64,000 nt of DNA, taken from Mycobacterium sp. IS-1742 (lineage in GTDB: Bacteria; Actinomycetota; Actinomycetes; Mycobacteriales; Mycobacteriaceae). Below the pieces are notes generated by a model that searched no databases, was not told the DNA's origin, and saw nothing but the letters and a program-made list of their open reading frames with translations. Location: NCBI RefSeq assembly GCF_001500125.1, contig NZ_LQIV01000044.1, forward strand, positions 1 through 64,000, written 5' to 3'. The stretch's first letter is position 1; every line of letters begins with the position of its first letter. The position numbers and the translations under genes are program-made. Below, one piece after another: positions 24,898 to 33,533 of the stretch.

Positions 24898-25560
24898 GTG
24901 ACGGAGGCCGGCAACGAGCACTTGGCGAGGATGCGCGTGGAGTACGGATCGGTGGAGAAGGACGGCAGCGCCGACCTCGACGCGGACTGGTTGGCCGACG
25001 GCTGGGTTGCGCTGCTGCGCAGGTGGTTAGCGGATGCGGAGGCGGCCGGGATCTCCGAACCGAACGCGATCGTGCTCGGCACCGTCGACGCCGCCGGACG
25101 GCCGGTCACCCGCACGGTGCTGTGCAAGAGCGTCGACGACGAGGGCATCACGTTCTTCACCAACTACGGCTCCGCCAAGGGCGCGGACCTGGCGGGCGCG
25201 CCGTACGCCTCGGCGACGTTCCCGTGGTTCGCCCTCGGCCGCCAGGTCCATGTGCGCGGCGCGGTGACGAAGGTGTCGGCCGAGGAGACCGCCGACTACT
25301 GGTCGAAGCGGCCCCGCGGATCGCAACTCGGAGCGTGGGGGTCGCAGCAGTCCCGGCCGATCGCGTCGCGCGCGGCGCTGCTCGACCAACTCGCCGAGGT
25401 GACCGAGCGGTTCGCCGGCCACGACACGGTGCCGGTGCCGCCGGACTGGGGCGGCTATCGCATCGCCGCCGAGGTGGTGGAGTTCTGGCAGGGCCGGGAG
25501 AACCGCGTGCACAACAGGATTCGGTTGAGCGGGGGCCGCGTCGAGCGGCTCCAGCCCTAG
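24898..25560 (+). CDS. pdxH: Pyridoxamine 5'-phosphate oxidase PdxH
   Basis: 220 residues of the FMN-dependent oxidase that makes pyridoxal 5'-phosphate. Signatures: RMRVEYGSVEKDGSADLDADW at the start, EPNAIVLGTVDAAGRPVTRTVLCK, the FMN-binding FFTNYGSAKGADL, PYASATFPW, and the C-terminal PDWGGYRIAAEVVEFWQGRENRVHNRIR. GTG 24898 is used. The frame is open much further upstream as a citA shadow. The next MFS gene starts immediately at the stop. A PLP-producing gene here has no obvious local partner except SerC, a PLP enzyme, 5 kb away. Confidence 0.93.
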   Translation: MTEAGNEHLARMRVEYGSVEKDGSADLDADWLADGWVALLRRWLADAEAAGISEPNAIVLGTVDAAGRPVTRTVLCKSVDDEGITFFTNYGSAKGADLAGAPYASATFPWFALGRQVHVRGAVTKVSAEETADYWSKRPRGSQLGAWGSQQSRPIASRAALLDQLAEVTERFAGHDTVPVPPDWGGYRIAAEVVEFWQGRENRVHNRIRLSGGRVERLQP

Positions 25561-26850
25561 GTGAGGCGGTTCTTCGCCGACACCACACCCCTGCGGACGC
25601 GGGACTTCCGCCGGCTGTGGGTGGCCGGTGTCCCGACCGTCATCGGCGCGAACCTGACCATCTTCGCGGTCCCCGTGCAGTTGTACGCACTCACCCAGAG
25701 CTCCGCCTACGTGGGGCTGGCCGGCGTGTTCGCGCTGGTGCCGTTGATCGTCTTCGGGCTGTGGGGCGGGGCGCTGGCCGACGCGATGGACCGGCGGGTG
25801 CTGCTGATCATCGCGTCGTGCGGGCTGGCCGTCGCCTCGATCCTGCTGTGGCTGCAGGCCGCCCTGGCGCTCAACAACGTATGGGTGGTGCTGTGCCTGC
25901 TGGCGGTGCAGCAGGCGTTCTACGCCGTCAACGCGCCGACCCGGTCGGCGGCGATTCCGCGGATGGTGCCCGCCGACCAACTGCCCGCGGCGAATTCGCT
26001 CAACATGACCGTCACCCAGGCGGGCGCGATCATCGGCCCGCTGCTCGCGGGTGTGCTGCTGCACTGGGTCGACCTGTCGACGCTCTATCTCATCGACGCG
26101 ATCACCTGCCTGGTGCCGATCCTGGCCACCGTCCGCCTCTCACCCATCCCGCCCACCGGCGCCGGGACCGGGGCGTCGCGGTTCGGCCTCGGCGCGGTCG
26201 TCGACGGCTTCCGGTACCTGGCCGGCAACCAGGTGGTGCTCATGTCGTTCGTCGTCGACCTCATCGCGATGATCTTCGGGATGCCCCGGGCGCTGTTCCC
26301 CCAGCTGGCACACGAGAGCTTCGGCGGACCCGTCGCGGGCGGCACCACGATGGCGTTGCTCGCGGCGTCGATGTCGGTGGGCGCGGTGGCGGGCGGGGTG
26401 TTCTCCGGATGGCTGCCGCGGGTGCGCAGGCAGGGGCTCGCGGTGGTGGGCGCGATCGTCGTGTGGGGACTCGCGATGGTCGGGTTCGGCATCGCCTGCG
26501 GGCTGGCCGACGGACACACCGGGGCACTGTTGTGGGCGGCGTTGGCGTTCCTCGCCGTCGGCGGGGCCGCGGACATGGTGTCGGCCGCCTTCCGATCGAC
26601 CATCCTGCAGGAGGCGGCCTCCGACGACGTGCGCGGACGGCTGCAGGGGGTGTTCATCGTCGTGGTGGCCGGCGGGCCGCGCGTGGCGGATGTCCTGCAC
26701 GGCGCCGCGGCGGCGGCCGTGGGCACCACCATCGCCGCGGCCGGCGGTGGCGGGCTGGTGGTGGTCGGCGTACTCGCCGCCGTGGCGCTCGCCCCGGCGT
26801 TCGTGCGCTACCGCACCGCGCCGGTTCCGTCCGAGAGTGACAAAGTGTGA
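25561..26850 (+). CDS. MFS exporter, EntS-like (MFS_3) type
   Basis: 429 residues with about 12 membrane helices, beginning MRRFFADTTPLRTRDFRRLW, a start typical of the EntS/MFS_3 exporter group. It has the motif-A-like loop GGALADAMDRRVLLII and QAFYAVNAPTRSAAIPRMV (the MFS_3 central segment), repeated at SAAFRSTILQEAASDDVRGR. GTG 25561 abuts the pdxH stop directly, so the pair is probably one transcript. The substrate is unknown. EntS-type proteins export siderophores or drugs, but no siderophore genes are nearby. Confidence 0.82.
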   Translation: MRRFFADTTPLRTRDFRRLWVAGVPTVIGANLTIFAVPVQLYALTQSSAYVGLAGVFALVPLIVFGLWGGALADAMDRRVLLIIASCGLAVASILLWLQAALALNNVWVVLCLLAVQQAFYAVNAPTRSAAIPRMVPADQLPAANSLNMTVTQAGAIIGPLLAGVLLHWVDLSTLYLIDAITCLVPILATVRLSPIPPTGAGTGASRFGLGAVVDGFRYLAGNQVVLMSFVVDLIAMIFGMPRALFPQLAHESFGGPVAGGTTMALLAASMSVGAVAGGVFSGWLPRVRRQGLAVVGAIVVWGLAMVGFGIACGLADGHTGALLWAALAFLAVGGAADMVSAAFRSTILQEAASDDVRGRLQGVFIVVVAGGPRVADVLHGAAAAAVGTTIAAAGGGGLVVVGVLAAVALAPAFVRYRTAPVPSESDKV

Positions 26851-26919
26851 CCACCGGCGATTTGCGCCGGATGTCAAGATCAACTGTTTTTTGCCCACGG
26901 CCGGACTAGCATCTCAAGA

Positions 26920-27567
26920 GTGGCTGATCTCGACGGCGCACCGGTCCCCGGCCTGCGCGAACGCAAGAAACAGCGCACCCGCAACACCCTGATCAACGCC
27001 GCGGTCGAACTCTGCGACCGGCAGGGTTTCGAGAACACCACCGTCGATCAGATCGCGGCGGTCGCCGACGTCTCGCCCCGCACCTTCAGCCGCTACTTCG
27101 CGACCAAGGAAGCGGTGGTGTTGGCCGTCATCGACGACATCATCGAGATCGTCGCCGTCGAACTGCGCAGGCAACCGCCCGACATCAGCCACATCGAGGC
27201 GATCTTCCGCAGCCACGTCCGGGCGTTCGAGGCCACCAAGACCGCGTCGCCGACCGGTCTCACCGAGGAGCGGTTGCTGGCGTCGGCGCGGATCGTGACG
27301 TCCTCCGAGGCGCTGATGCACGCGTCCACCCGCTTCCGGCTCGACGCGGTGAACTCCGCGCTCGTCGACCGTATGGGCACCGCGCCCGACGATCGCCGCC
27401 TGCAACTGGTGGCCGCGGTGTGGGGCGCGATCATGATGACCGCGCTCGCCGACCTCGGGCCCCGCATCGACTGGGACGTGATGACCGTCGATGACATCGT
27501 GTCCCGGATCGAGGCGGCGTACGCGCAGTTCCTCGATGTGACCGCCGACGTCAGGCAGCTGGTCTGA
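26920..27567 (+). CDS. TetR/AcrR-family regulator
   Basis: 215 residues. The N-terminal helix-turn-helix is clear: LRERKKQRTRNTLINAAVELCDRQGFENTTVDQIAAVADVSPRTFSRYFATKEAVV (about 12-65). The C-terminal ligand domain is all-helical without recognisable specificity. The GTG at 26920 lies seven bases after a TAGCAT -10 element (26907-26912), so the message is probably leaderless. It follows the MFS exporter by 69 bases and is a candidate regulator of it. No operator could be identified with confidence. Confidence 0.85.
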   Translation: MADLDGAPVPGLRERKKQRTRNTLINAAVELCDRQGFENTTVDQIAAVADVSPRTFSRYFATKEAVVLAVIDDIIEIVAVELRRQPPDISHIEAIFRSHVRAFEATKTASPTGLTEERLLASARIVTSSEALMHASTRFRLDAVNSALVDRMGTAPDDRRLQLVAAVWGAIMMTALADLGPRIDWDVMTVDDIVSRIEAAYAQFLDVTADVRQLV

Positions 27568-27662
27568 GCAACTGCCCGCCCCCCGCAAGCACGTCCGTCA
27601 CGATGGGGCTACCTTTTGTAGACGAGGGTCTGCACCTGCGGAGCGACGATGAAGGGATTCCC

Positions 27663-28967
27663 GTGGCCGATAATCCGTCCAGTGCGACTGAGCACGCCAA
27701 GCTGAGCTACCCCGGCGGCGAGCTCGAGCTGGATATCGTCCCGGCCACTGAGGGTGCCGACGGCATCGCGCTGGGGTCGCTGCTGGCGAAGACCGGTTAC
27801 ACGACATTCGACGGCGGTTTCGTCAACACCGCGTCGACGAAGAGTGCGATCACCTACATCGACGGCGACGCGGGCATCCTGCGCTACCGCGGTTATCCGA
27901 TCGAGCAGCTGGCCGAGAAGTCGACGTTCATCGAGGTGAGCTACCTGCTCATCTACGGTGAGCTGCCGACCGCCGACCAGCTCGAGGACTTCACCACCAA
28001 GATCCAGCGGCACACCCTGCTGCACGAGGACCTCAAGCGGTTCTTCGACGGGTTCCCGCGCAACGCCCACCCGATGCCGGTGCTGTCGAGTGCGGTCAAC
28101 GCGCTGAGCGCGTACTACCAGGATTCGCTGGATCCGATGGACAAGAACCAGGTCGAGCTGTCCACGATCCGGCTGCTGGCCAAGCTGCCGACCATCGCGG
28201 CGTACGCGTACAAGAAGTCCGAGGGGCAGCCGTTCCTGTACCCGGACAACTCGCTGACGCTGGTGGAGAACTTCCTGCGGATGACGTTCGGCTTCCCGGC
28301 CGAGCCCTACGAGGTCGATCCGGAGATCGTGCGGGCGCTCGACATGCTGCTGATCCTGCACGCCGACCACGAGCAGAACTGTTCGACGTCGACGGTGCGC
28401 CTGGTCGGCTCGTCGCAGGCCAACCTGTTCACCTCGATCTCCGGCGGGATCAACGCGCTGTGGGGTCCGCTGCACGGCGGCGCCAACCAGGCGGTGCTGG
28501 AGATGCTGACCAAGATCCAGCAGTCCGACGGCGACGTCCGCGAGTTCGTGCGCAAGGTCAAGGACCGCGAGGACGGCGTGAAGCTGATGGGCTTCGGGCA
28601 CCGCGTGTACAAGAACTACGATCCGCGCGCCCGCATCGTCAAGGAGCAGGCGGACAAGATCCTGGGCAAGATGGGTGTCGAGGACGAACTGCTCGACATC
28701 GCGAAGTCGCTCGAGGAAGTGGCGCTGACCGACGACTTCTTCGTCGAACGCAAGCTCTACCCGAACGTCGACTTCTACACCGGCGTGATCTACCGGGCCA
28801 TGGGCTTCCCGACGCGGATGTTCACGGTGCTGTTCGCGCTGGGCCGGCTGCCCGGCTGGATCGCGCACTGGCGTGAGATGCACTCGGAGCCCGGCAAGAT
28901 CGGCCGCCCGCGGCAGATCTACACCGGCTACACCGAGCGCGACTACGTCGACACCTCGAACCGCTAG
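27663..28967 (+). CDS. gltA2: Citrate synthase GltA2
   Basis: 434 residues, the full-length type II citrate synthase of the TCA cycle. Residues around ITYIDGDAGILRYRGYPIEQL, ADHEQNCSTSTVRLVGSS, INALWGPLHGGANQAVLEML (His), MGFGHRVYKNYDPRARI (His) and NVDFYTGVIYRAMG (Asp) are the conserved active-site blocks. GTG 27663 follows GAAGGGA and matches the M. tuberculosis start. The frame is open to 27603 but the added residues are not conserved. It ends TERDYVDTSNR as expected. Confidence 0.95.
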   Translation: MADNPSSATEHAKLSYPGGELELDIVPATEGADGIALGSLLAKTGYTTFDGGFVNTASTKSAITYIDGDAGILRYRGYPIEQLAEKSTFIEVSYLLIYGELPTADQLEDFTTKIQRHTLLHEDLKRFFDGFPRNAHPMPVLSSAVNALSAYYQDSLDPMDKNQVELSTIRLLAKLPTIAAYAYKKSEGQPFLYPDNSLTLVENFLRMTFGFPAEPYEVDPEIVRALDMLLILHADHEQNCSTSTVRLVGSSQANLFTSISGGINALWGPLHGGANQAVLEMLTKIQQSDGDVREFVRKVKDREDGVKLMGFGHRVYKNYDPRARIVKEQADKILGKMGVEDELLDIAKSLEEVALTDDFFVERKLYPNVDFYTGVIYRAMGFPTRMFTVLFALGRLPGWIAHWREMHSEPGKIGRPRQIYTGYTERDYVDTSNR

Positions 28968-29004
28968 CGCACCACGCGCGCCCGCGAGTTTGCCTCGGGG
29001 ACAG

Positions 29005-29018
29005 TTGTAGTTTCACAA
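29005..29018. promoter_or_regulatory. Possible MarR operator before the DHA2 exporter
   Basis: TTGT-N6-ACAA (TTGTAGTTTCACAA) is a short inverted repeat eight bases before the exporter GTG at 29026. Its spacing resembles common MarR operators (TTGTN5-8ACAA), and a marR gene follows the exporter. With only eight fixed bases, chance occurrence cannot be excluded. Confidence 0.4.
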
Positions 29019-29025
29019 TGGTTGG

Positions 29026-30480
29026 GTGATCGACACCGCCGGCATGAGCGCGCGGCGCAAGGCCATCATCCTGGTCTCGTGCTGCCTGAGCCTGCTGATC
29101 GTGTCGATGGACGCCACGATCGTCAACGTCGCGATCCCGGCGATCCGCTCCGATCTGCACGCCTCGCCGTCGCAGCTGCAATGGGTGGTCGACATCTACA
29201 CCCTGGTGCTCGCGTCGCTGCTGATCCTGGCGGGGGCGACGGGGGACCGGTTCGGCCGCCGCCGGGTGTTCCAGATCGGGCTCACCGTCTTCGCCGTCGG
29301 ATCGCTGCTGTGCAGCGTCGCGCCCAACATCGAGACGTTGATCGTGGCGCGCCTGCTCCAGGCGATCGGCGGTTCGATGATGAATCCCGTTGCGCTGTCG
29401 ATCGTCTCGCAGATCTTCACCGCGCCGGTGGAACGCGCCAGGGCGCTGGGCATCTGGGGTTCTGTGGTCGGCATCGCGATGTCGATCGGGCCGATCGTCG
29501 GCGGTCTGCTCATCGAGACCGTCAGCTGGCGGGCGGTGTTCTGGATCAACCTGCCGATCTGCGCGGCGGCGATCGTCCTCACCGCGGTGTTCGTGCCCGA
29601 GACCAAGTCGACCACCATGCGCACCATCGATCCGATCGGTCAGGCGCTGGCCGTGCTGTTCCTGTTCGGCGTCGTCTTCGCGCTGATCGAGGGGCCGGGG
29701 CTGGGCTGGGCCCACCCGTCGACGCTGATCGCGGCCGTCGTCGCGGCGGTGTCGTTCGTCTTCTTCCTGCGCTACGAATCGCGCCGCGACGACCCGTTCA
29801 TCGACCTGCGCTTCTTCCGCAGCATCCCGTTCAGCGCGGCGACGGTGACCGCGATATCGGCGTTCGCCGGATGGGGTGCGTTCCTGTTCATGATGTCGCT
29901 CTACCTGCAGGGTGAGCGCGGATACTCGGCCATGGAGACCGGCCTGATCTACCTGCCGATCGCGATCGGGGCGCTGCTCTTCTCACCGCTGTCGGGCCGG
30001 CTGGTGGGGCGGTTCGGCGCCCGGCCGTCGCTGCTGGTCGCCGGGGTGCTGATCACGGCGGCGTCGGCGATGCTGAGCTTCCTCACCGCGACCACCCCCG
30101 TTTGGCAGTTGCTCGTGGTCTTCGCCGTCTTCGGGATCGGCTTCTCGATGGTCAACGCGCCGATCACCAACGCCGCGGTCAGCGGGATGCCGTTGGAGCG
30201 GGCGGGCGCCGCGTCGGCGGTGACCTCGACCAGCAGGCAGATCGGGGTGAGTATCGGTGTGGCACTGTGCGGTTCGGTCGCGGGTGGCGCGTTGGCCGGG
30301 ACGTCGACGGACTTCGCCGCCGCGGCGCGGCCGCTGTGGTTCGTGTGCGTGGCGCTCGGTCTGGTCATCACCGCGCTGGCGGTGTACTCGACGTCGGGCC
30401 GGGCGACGCGTTCCGCCGACCGGCTGGCGCCGCTGATCTCCGGGGATGTGGTGACACAGGGGGTGACCCGTGCCGCGTAA
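29026..30480 (+). CDS. DHA2-family MFS multidrug exporter (EmrB/QacA type)
   Basis: 484 residues with 14 expected membrane helices, the DHA2 topology. Motif A is GDRFGRRRVFQIGLT (about residue 65), motif D1 the start SCCLSLLIVSMDATIVNVAIP, and motif C appears as GSVVGIAMSIGPIVGGLLIE, typical of proton-driven antiporters. The GTG 29026 start follows the inverted repeat at 29005. The next gene, a MarR regulator, overlaps the stop by 11 bases, so exporter and regulator form a self-controlled unit. The drug spectrum is unknown. Confidence 0.87.
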   Translation: MIDTAGMSARRKAIILVSCCLSLLIVSMDATIVNVAIPAIRSDLHASPSQLQWVVDIYTLVLASLLILAGATGDRFGRRRVFQIGLTVFAVGSLLCSVAPNIETLIVARLLQAIGGSMMNPVALSIVSQIFTAPVERARALGIWGSVVGIAMSIGPIVGGLLIETVSWRAVFWINLPICAAAIVLTAVFVPETKSTTMRTIDPIGQALAVLFLFGVVFALIEGPGLGWAHPSTLIAAVVAAVSFVFFLRYESRRDDPFIDLRFFRSIPFSAATVTAISAFAGWGAFLFMMSLYLQGERGYSAMETGLIYLPIAIGALLFSPLSGRLVGRFGARPSLLVAGVLITAASAMLSFLTATTPVWQLLVVFAVFGIGFSMVNAPITNAAVSGMPLERAGAASAVTSTSRQIGVSIGVALCGSVAGGALAGTSTDFAAAARPLWFVCVALGLVITALAVYSTSGRATRSADRLAPLISGDVVTQGVTRAA

Positions 30481-30886
30481 CCCGCTGGCCGACGAGGTGT
30501 GGGCGGCGTTGACGGCGCTGGTCTTCGACAACCGGGACAGCTGGCGGCGCGCGGTGGTCGAGGAGACGGGACTGCCGTTCAGTCGCGTGCGGGTGTTGCG
30601 ACGGCTGGGCCGCCGGCCGATGACGGTGAAACAGGTGGCGCAGGCCGCGGCACTCGACGCCCCGGCCGCCACCGTCGCGGTCAACGATCTGGAGGACCGC
30701 GGCCTGGTGGTCCGCGAGGTCGACCCGGCGAACCGCCGCTGCAAGACGGTGTCGCTGACCGACGCGGGCCGCGCCGTGCTGGCAAGGATCGAGGCCATCG
30801 ACGATCCCGCCCCCGACGGGCTGGCGGCCCTGGGCGACGACGAACTGAGGGCGCTGCGGGCGACGCTGGCGAAGCTGGTGAGCTGA
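30470..30886 (+). CDS. MarR-family regulator of the DHA2 exporter
   Basis: 138 residues with the MarR winged helix: RVRVLRRLGRRPMTVKQVAQAAALDAPAATVAVNDLEDRGLVVREVDPANRRCKTVSLTDAG covers HTH and wing. The GTG at 30470 lies inside the end of the exporter gene, an 11-base overlap that ties translation together. It probably represses the exporter through the TTGT-N6-ACAA repeat at 29005. The inducer is unknown. Converges on a secreted-protein gene with a one-base gap. Confidence 0.85.
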   Translation: MPRNPLADEVWAALTALVFDNRDSWRRAVVEETGLPFSRVRVLRRLGRRPMTVKQVAQAAALDAPAATVAVNDLEDRGLVVREVDPANRRCKTVSLTDAGRAVLARIEAIDDPAPDGLAALGDDELRALRATLAKLVS

Positions 30887-30887
30887 C

Positions 30888-31250
30888 TCAGACCCGGGTC
30901 AGCGTGACGTTGTACAACCGCACCCCGGCGTCGGTGGGCGCGATGTCGACGAACGTCGGGACGTCGCGGATCGCGTCGCCCTTGGCGATCACGTTGCCCC
31001 ACACCTCGATCGCGCAGGGAAAACCTTTGCAGCGCAACCAGAATCCCGGTGCGCTCTGGTACGGCGGCATGCTCGGCGCCTGGTCGACGCGGTAGCGCCC
31101 GGGCGGGATGAAGGCGGTGGCCCAGCCCTGTGAGGCCCGCTCGTCGACACCGAACAGTCCGTTGCTGCCGTAGCTCGGCGTCGCGGTGGCGGGTGCGGCG
31201 AGGCCGATTCCCGCCGCGGTGACCCCGGCCAGCACCCAGATGGCGTTCAC
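30888..31250 (-). CDS. Small secreted protein of unknown function
   Basis: 120 residues with a signal peptide (NAIWVLAGVTAAGIGLAAPATA, cleavage after about residue 24). The mature part has two cysteines (LRCKGFPCAIEVWG) and ends GVRLYNVTLTRV. The composition (FIPPGRYRV, YQSAPGFWLRC) suggests a small beta-rich extracellular domain, similar to unannotated mycobacterial exported proteins. GTG 31250 is the most sensible start, since the longer reading to 31325 lacks a signal peptide at its N-terminus. No function can be offered. Confidence 0.6.
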   Translation of the reverse strand: MNAIWVLAGVTAAGIGLAAPATATPSYGSNGLFGVDERASQGWATAFIPPGRYRVDQAPSMPPYQSAPGFWLRCKGFPCAIEVWGNVIAKGDAIRDVPTFVDIAPTDAGVRLYNVTLTRV

Positions 31251-31266
31251 GCAGGCCAGCGTACGC

Positions 31267-32817
31267 TCAGCTGTCCAGCACAGCCATGGCCGCGTTGTGC
31301 CCGCCCATCCCGGAGACCCCGCCACCCCGGCGGGAACCCGACCCGCACAGCAGGATTCGCGGGTGCCGGGTGGCCACCCCCCAGCGCTGTGGCGCGGTGT
31401 CCAACGGATCGTCGTCCTCGGCGAACGGCCACTGCAGCCCGCCGTGGAAGATGTTGCCGCCGGTCATGTTCAGGCTGTGCTCCAGGTCGGCCGTGGTCTT
31501 CGTCTCGATGCACAGCCGGCCCGCCGCGTCCTCCATCACCACATCGTGAATCGATTCGGCGAGAACGGAATTGAGCGAGGTGAGGACGGCGGAGGTCAGG
31601 GTGTTGCGCATCCGCTCGTCGTCCCCGTGGGCCAGCAGGGTGTGCGGGGTGTGCAGCCCGAACACGGTCAGGGTGTGCGCGCCCGCGGCCCGCAAGTCGT
31701 CGGACAGGATCGTCGGATCGGCCAGCGAGTGGCAGTAGATCTCGCACGGCAGCGGCTGCGGCACCTCTCCGGCCGCTGCGCGGTCGTGGGCCGCGTCGAG
31801 TTGGGACAGTGTCTCGTTGATGTGGAACGTCCCACCGAACGCCTGTTCGGCCGGGACCGTCGTATCGCGCAGCGCCGGCAACCGCCGCAGCATCAGGTTG
31901 ACCTTCACCTGGGAGCCGGGCGCCGACGGCGGCGCCGGCTCGTCGAGGAGGCCGGCCAGCACGGTGGGGGTCACGTTGGCGAGCACGAACCGGGCACCCG
32001 CCCGGTGTTCGCGCCCGTTCGCCGAGTAGGTGACCTCACCGTCGGGCGCGATCCGGGTGACCTCGGCGCCGGTGGTGATCTCGGCGCCGAAGCCGGCCGC
32101 GGCCGCGGCCAGCGCCCCGCTCACCGCGCCCATCCCGCCCACCGGCACGTCCCAGTCGCCGGTCCCGCCGCCGAGCAGGTGATAGAGGAAGCAGACGTTC
32201 TGCGCCAGCGACGGATCGTCGGTGCGGGCGAAGGTGCCGATCAGCGCGTCGGTGGCCATCACCCCGCGCACCAGGTCGTTGCGCGCGGCGGCGGTGATCG
32301 CCTCGCCGATGGGCGCTTCGGTGACCGCCTGCCACACATCCTCGGTGCCGCCCGCCGACAGCACGTGGCGGCGGACCTGCTCGCGAGTCATCAACGGGGC
32401 GGTCAACGTCGGCCACAGGGGTTCGGTCACCGTGCGGAACCGGCGGTAGAAGTCGGCGAACCCCGCCTCGTCGGCGGCGGCGCCGATCGCGCCGAAGGTG
32501 CTCGTCGGTCCGATGAGCAGGCCGGTGTGCCCACCCGTGGCCGGATCGGGCGTATAGGAGGAGTACCGCCGTTTGACCAGTCGGATCCGCGCGCCGAGGT
32601 CGTCGACGATGCGCCGGGGCAGCAGGCTGACCAGATAGGAGTAGCGAGACAGGCGGGCGTCCACACCGTCGAACGCATGTGCCGACACCGCGGCCCCGCC
32701 GACGTGGTCGAGCCGCTCGAGCAGCTGGACCCGGCGCCCGGCGCGCGCGAGATAGGCGGCGGCGACCAACCCGTTGTGGCCGCCTCCGACGATCAACGCG
32801 TCGTAGGCGGCGCTCAG
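31267..32817 (-). CDS. Phytoene dehydrogenase/CrtI-like FAD oxidoreductase (Rv0897c-like)
   Basis: About 516 residues of the NAD(P)/FAD amine oxidase-like, phytoene desaturase superfamily. The FAD dinucleotide motif is at the N-terminus (ALIVGGGHNGLVAAAYLARAG) and the C-terminal FAD region is GSGSRRGGGVSGMGGHNAA. A middle domain contains MGAVSGALAAAAAGFGAEI. The start is problematic: upstream of the Rossmann strand there is no ATG, GTG or TTG near the expected site. CTG at 32817, overlapping the upstream stop (CTGA), gives MSAAYDALIVGG. The substrate is unknown. No carotenoid genes are nearby. Confidence 0.78.
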   Translation of the reverse strand: MSAAYDALIVGGGHNGLVAAAYLARAGRRVQLLERLDHVGGAAVSAHAFDGVDARLSRYSYLVSLLPRRIVDDLGARIRLVKRRYSSYTPDPATGGHTGLLIGPTSTFGAIGAAADEAGFADFYRRFRTVTEPLWPTLTAPLMTREQVRRHVLSAGGTEDVWQAVTEAPIGEAITAAARNDLVRGVMATDALIGTFARTDDPSLAQNVCFLYHLLGGGTGDWDVPVGGMGAVSGALAAAAAGFGAEITTGAEVTRIAPDGEVTYSANGREHRAGARFVLANVTPTVLAGLLDEPAPPSAPGSQVKVNLMLRRLPALRDTTVPAEQAFGGTFHINETLSQLDAAHDRAAAGEVPQPLPCEIYCHSLADPTILSDDLRAAGAHTLTVFGLHTPHTLLAHGDDERMRNTLTSAVLTSLNSVLAESIHDVVMEDAAGRLCIETKTTADLEHSLNMTGGNIFHGGLQWPFAEDDDPLDTAPQRWGVATRHPRILLCGSGSRRGGGVSGMGGHNAAMAVLDS

Positions 32818-33062
32818 TTCAGGTAGCCCTCGACCTCGTCGGCCGGGCGCACCTGTGCCTCCCGCGGATCCCTGCCGCTCTCGCGCAGCGCGCGCCGCTG
32901 CCGCAGCAGGTCCCAGCACTGGTCGAGCTGAACCTCCACCGCGCGCAGCCGCTGATGTTCTTCGCTCTCGTCGATCTCGCGCTGCTGCAGGGCCTCGCGG
33001 AGCTTCTGTTCCTCGGCGACGAGCTCGTTGACCTGAGCCAGGATGTCTTGGTCTGATGCCAC
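32814..33062 (-). CDS. DUF2630 coiled-coil protein (Rv0898c-like)
   Basis: 82 residues, mostly charged helix: ASDQDILAQVNELVAEEQKL, REALQQREIDESEEHQRLRA and VEVQLDQCWDLLRQRRALRE, ending REAQVRPADEVEGYLN. This matches the actinobacterial DUF2630 family, predicted to be a coiled coil without known function. GTG 33062 is the start. The stop overlaps the putative start of the CrtI-like gene, so the two probably share one transcript. Confidence 0.78.
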   Translation of the reverse strand: MASDQDILAQVNELVAEEQKLREALQQREIDESEEHQRLRAVEVQLDQCWDLLRQRRALRESGRDPREAQVRPADEVEGYLN

Positions 33063-33092
33063 CGCACCAGTCTGCCCGACTACCGTGGGGAT

Positions 33093-33467
33093 GTGACTGT
33101 GAACCCAGGACAGAAACCCGAGATCGACTTCCCGGACGGCCCGGCCCCGGCCGAGCTGGTCATCGAGGACCTGGTCGTCGGCGAGGGCCCCGAGGCCGTG
33201 CCCGGCGCGAACGTCGAAGTCCACTACGTCGGCGTGGAGTACGACACCGGCGAGGAGTTCGACAGCTCGTGGAACCGCGGCCAGTCGATCGAGTTCCCGC
33301 TGCAGGGGCTGATCCAGGGCTGGCAGGACGGAATCCCGGGGATGCGCGTCGGCGGCCGCCGCAAGCTGACGATCCCACCCGCTCAGGCATACGGCCCCGA
33401 GGGCGGCGGTCACCGCCTCTCGGGCAAGACGCTGATCTTCGTCATCGACCTGCTGGCCACCCGGTAG
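33093..33467 (+). CDS. FKBP-type peptidyl-prolyl cis-trans isomerase
   Basis: 124 residues forming a single FKBP domain: VHYVGVEYDTGEEFDSSWNRG, IEFPLQGLIQGWQDGIPGMRVGG and RRKLTIPPAQAYG contain the conserved Tyr, Asp, Phe and Trp ligand-binding positions, and the end LSGKTLIFVIDLLATR is canonical. There is no signal peptide, so it acts in the cytoplasm on protein folding. GTG 33093 follows by 30 bases the divergent DUF2630 start. A hairpin repeat immediately follows the stop. Confidence 0.92.
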   Translation: MTVNPGQKPEIDFPDGPAPAELVIEDLVVGEGPEAVPGANVEVHYVGVEYDTGEEFDSSWNRGQSIEFPLQGLIQGWQDGIPGMRVGGRRKLTIPPAQAYGPEGGGHRLSGKTLIFVIDLLATR

Positions 33468-33531
33468 CCGCCGAACGTGAGCTTGTGCGCGAGAAATCAC
33501 CGGAGACTCGCGCACGAGTTCACGTTTGCGG
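33468..33531. repeat. Dispersed hairpin repeat between convergent genes
   Basis: Outer arms CCGCCGAACGTGA (33468-33480) and TCACGTTTGCGG (33520-33531) pair with gaps, and inner arms GTGCGCGAG (33485-33493) and CTCGCGCAC (33507-33515) are perfect complements around a 13-base loop. It fills the gap between the FKBP stop and the prrB stop, so it may end transcription from both sides. It resembles the element at 11048-11107. Confidence 0.75.
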
Positions 33532-33533
33532 TA

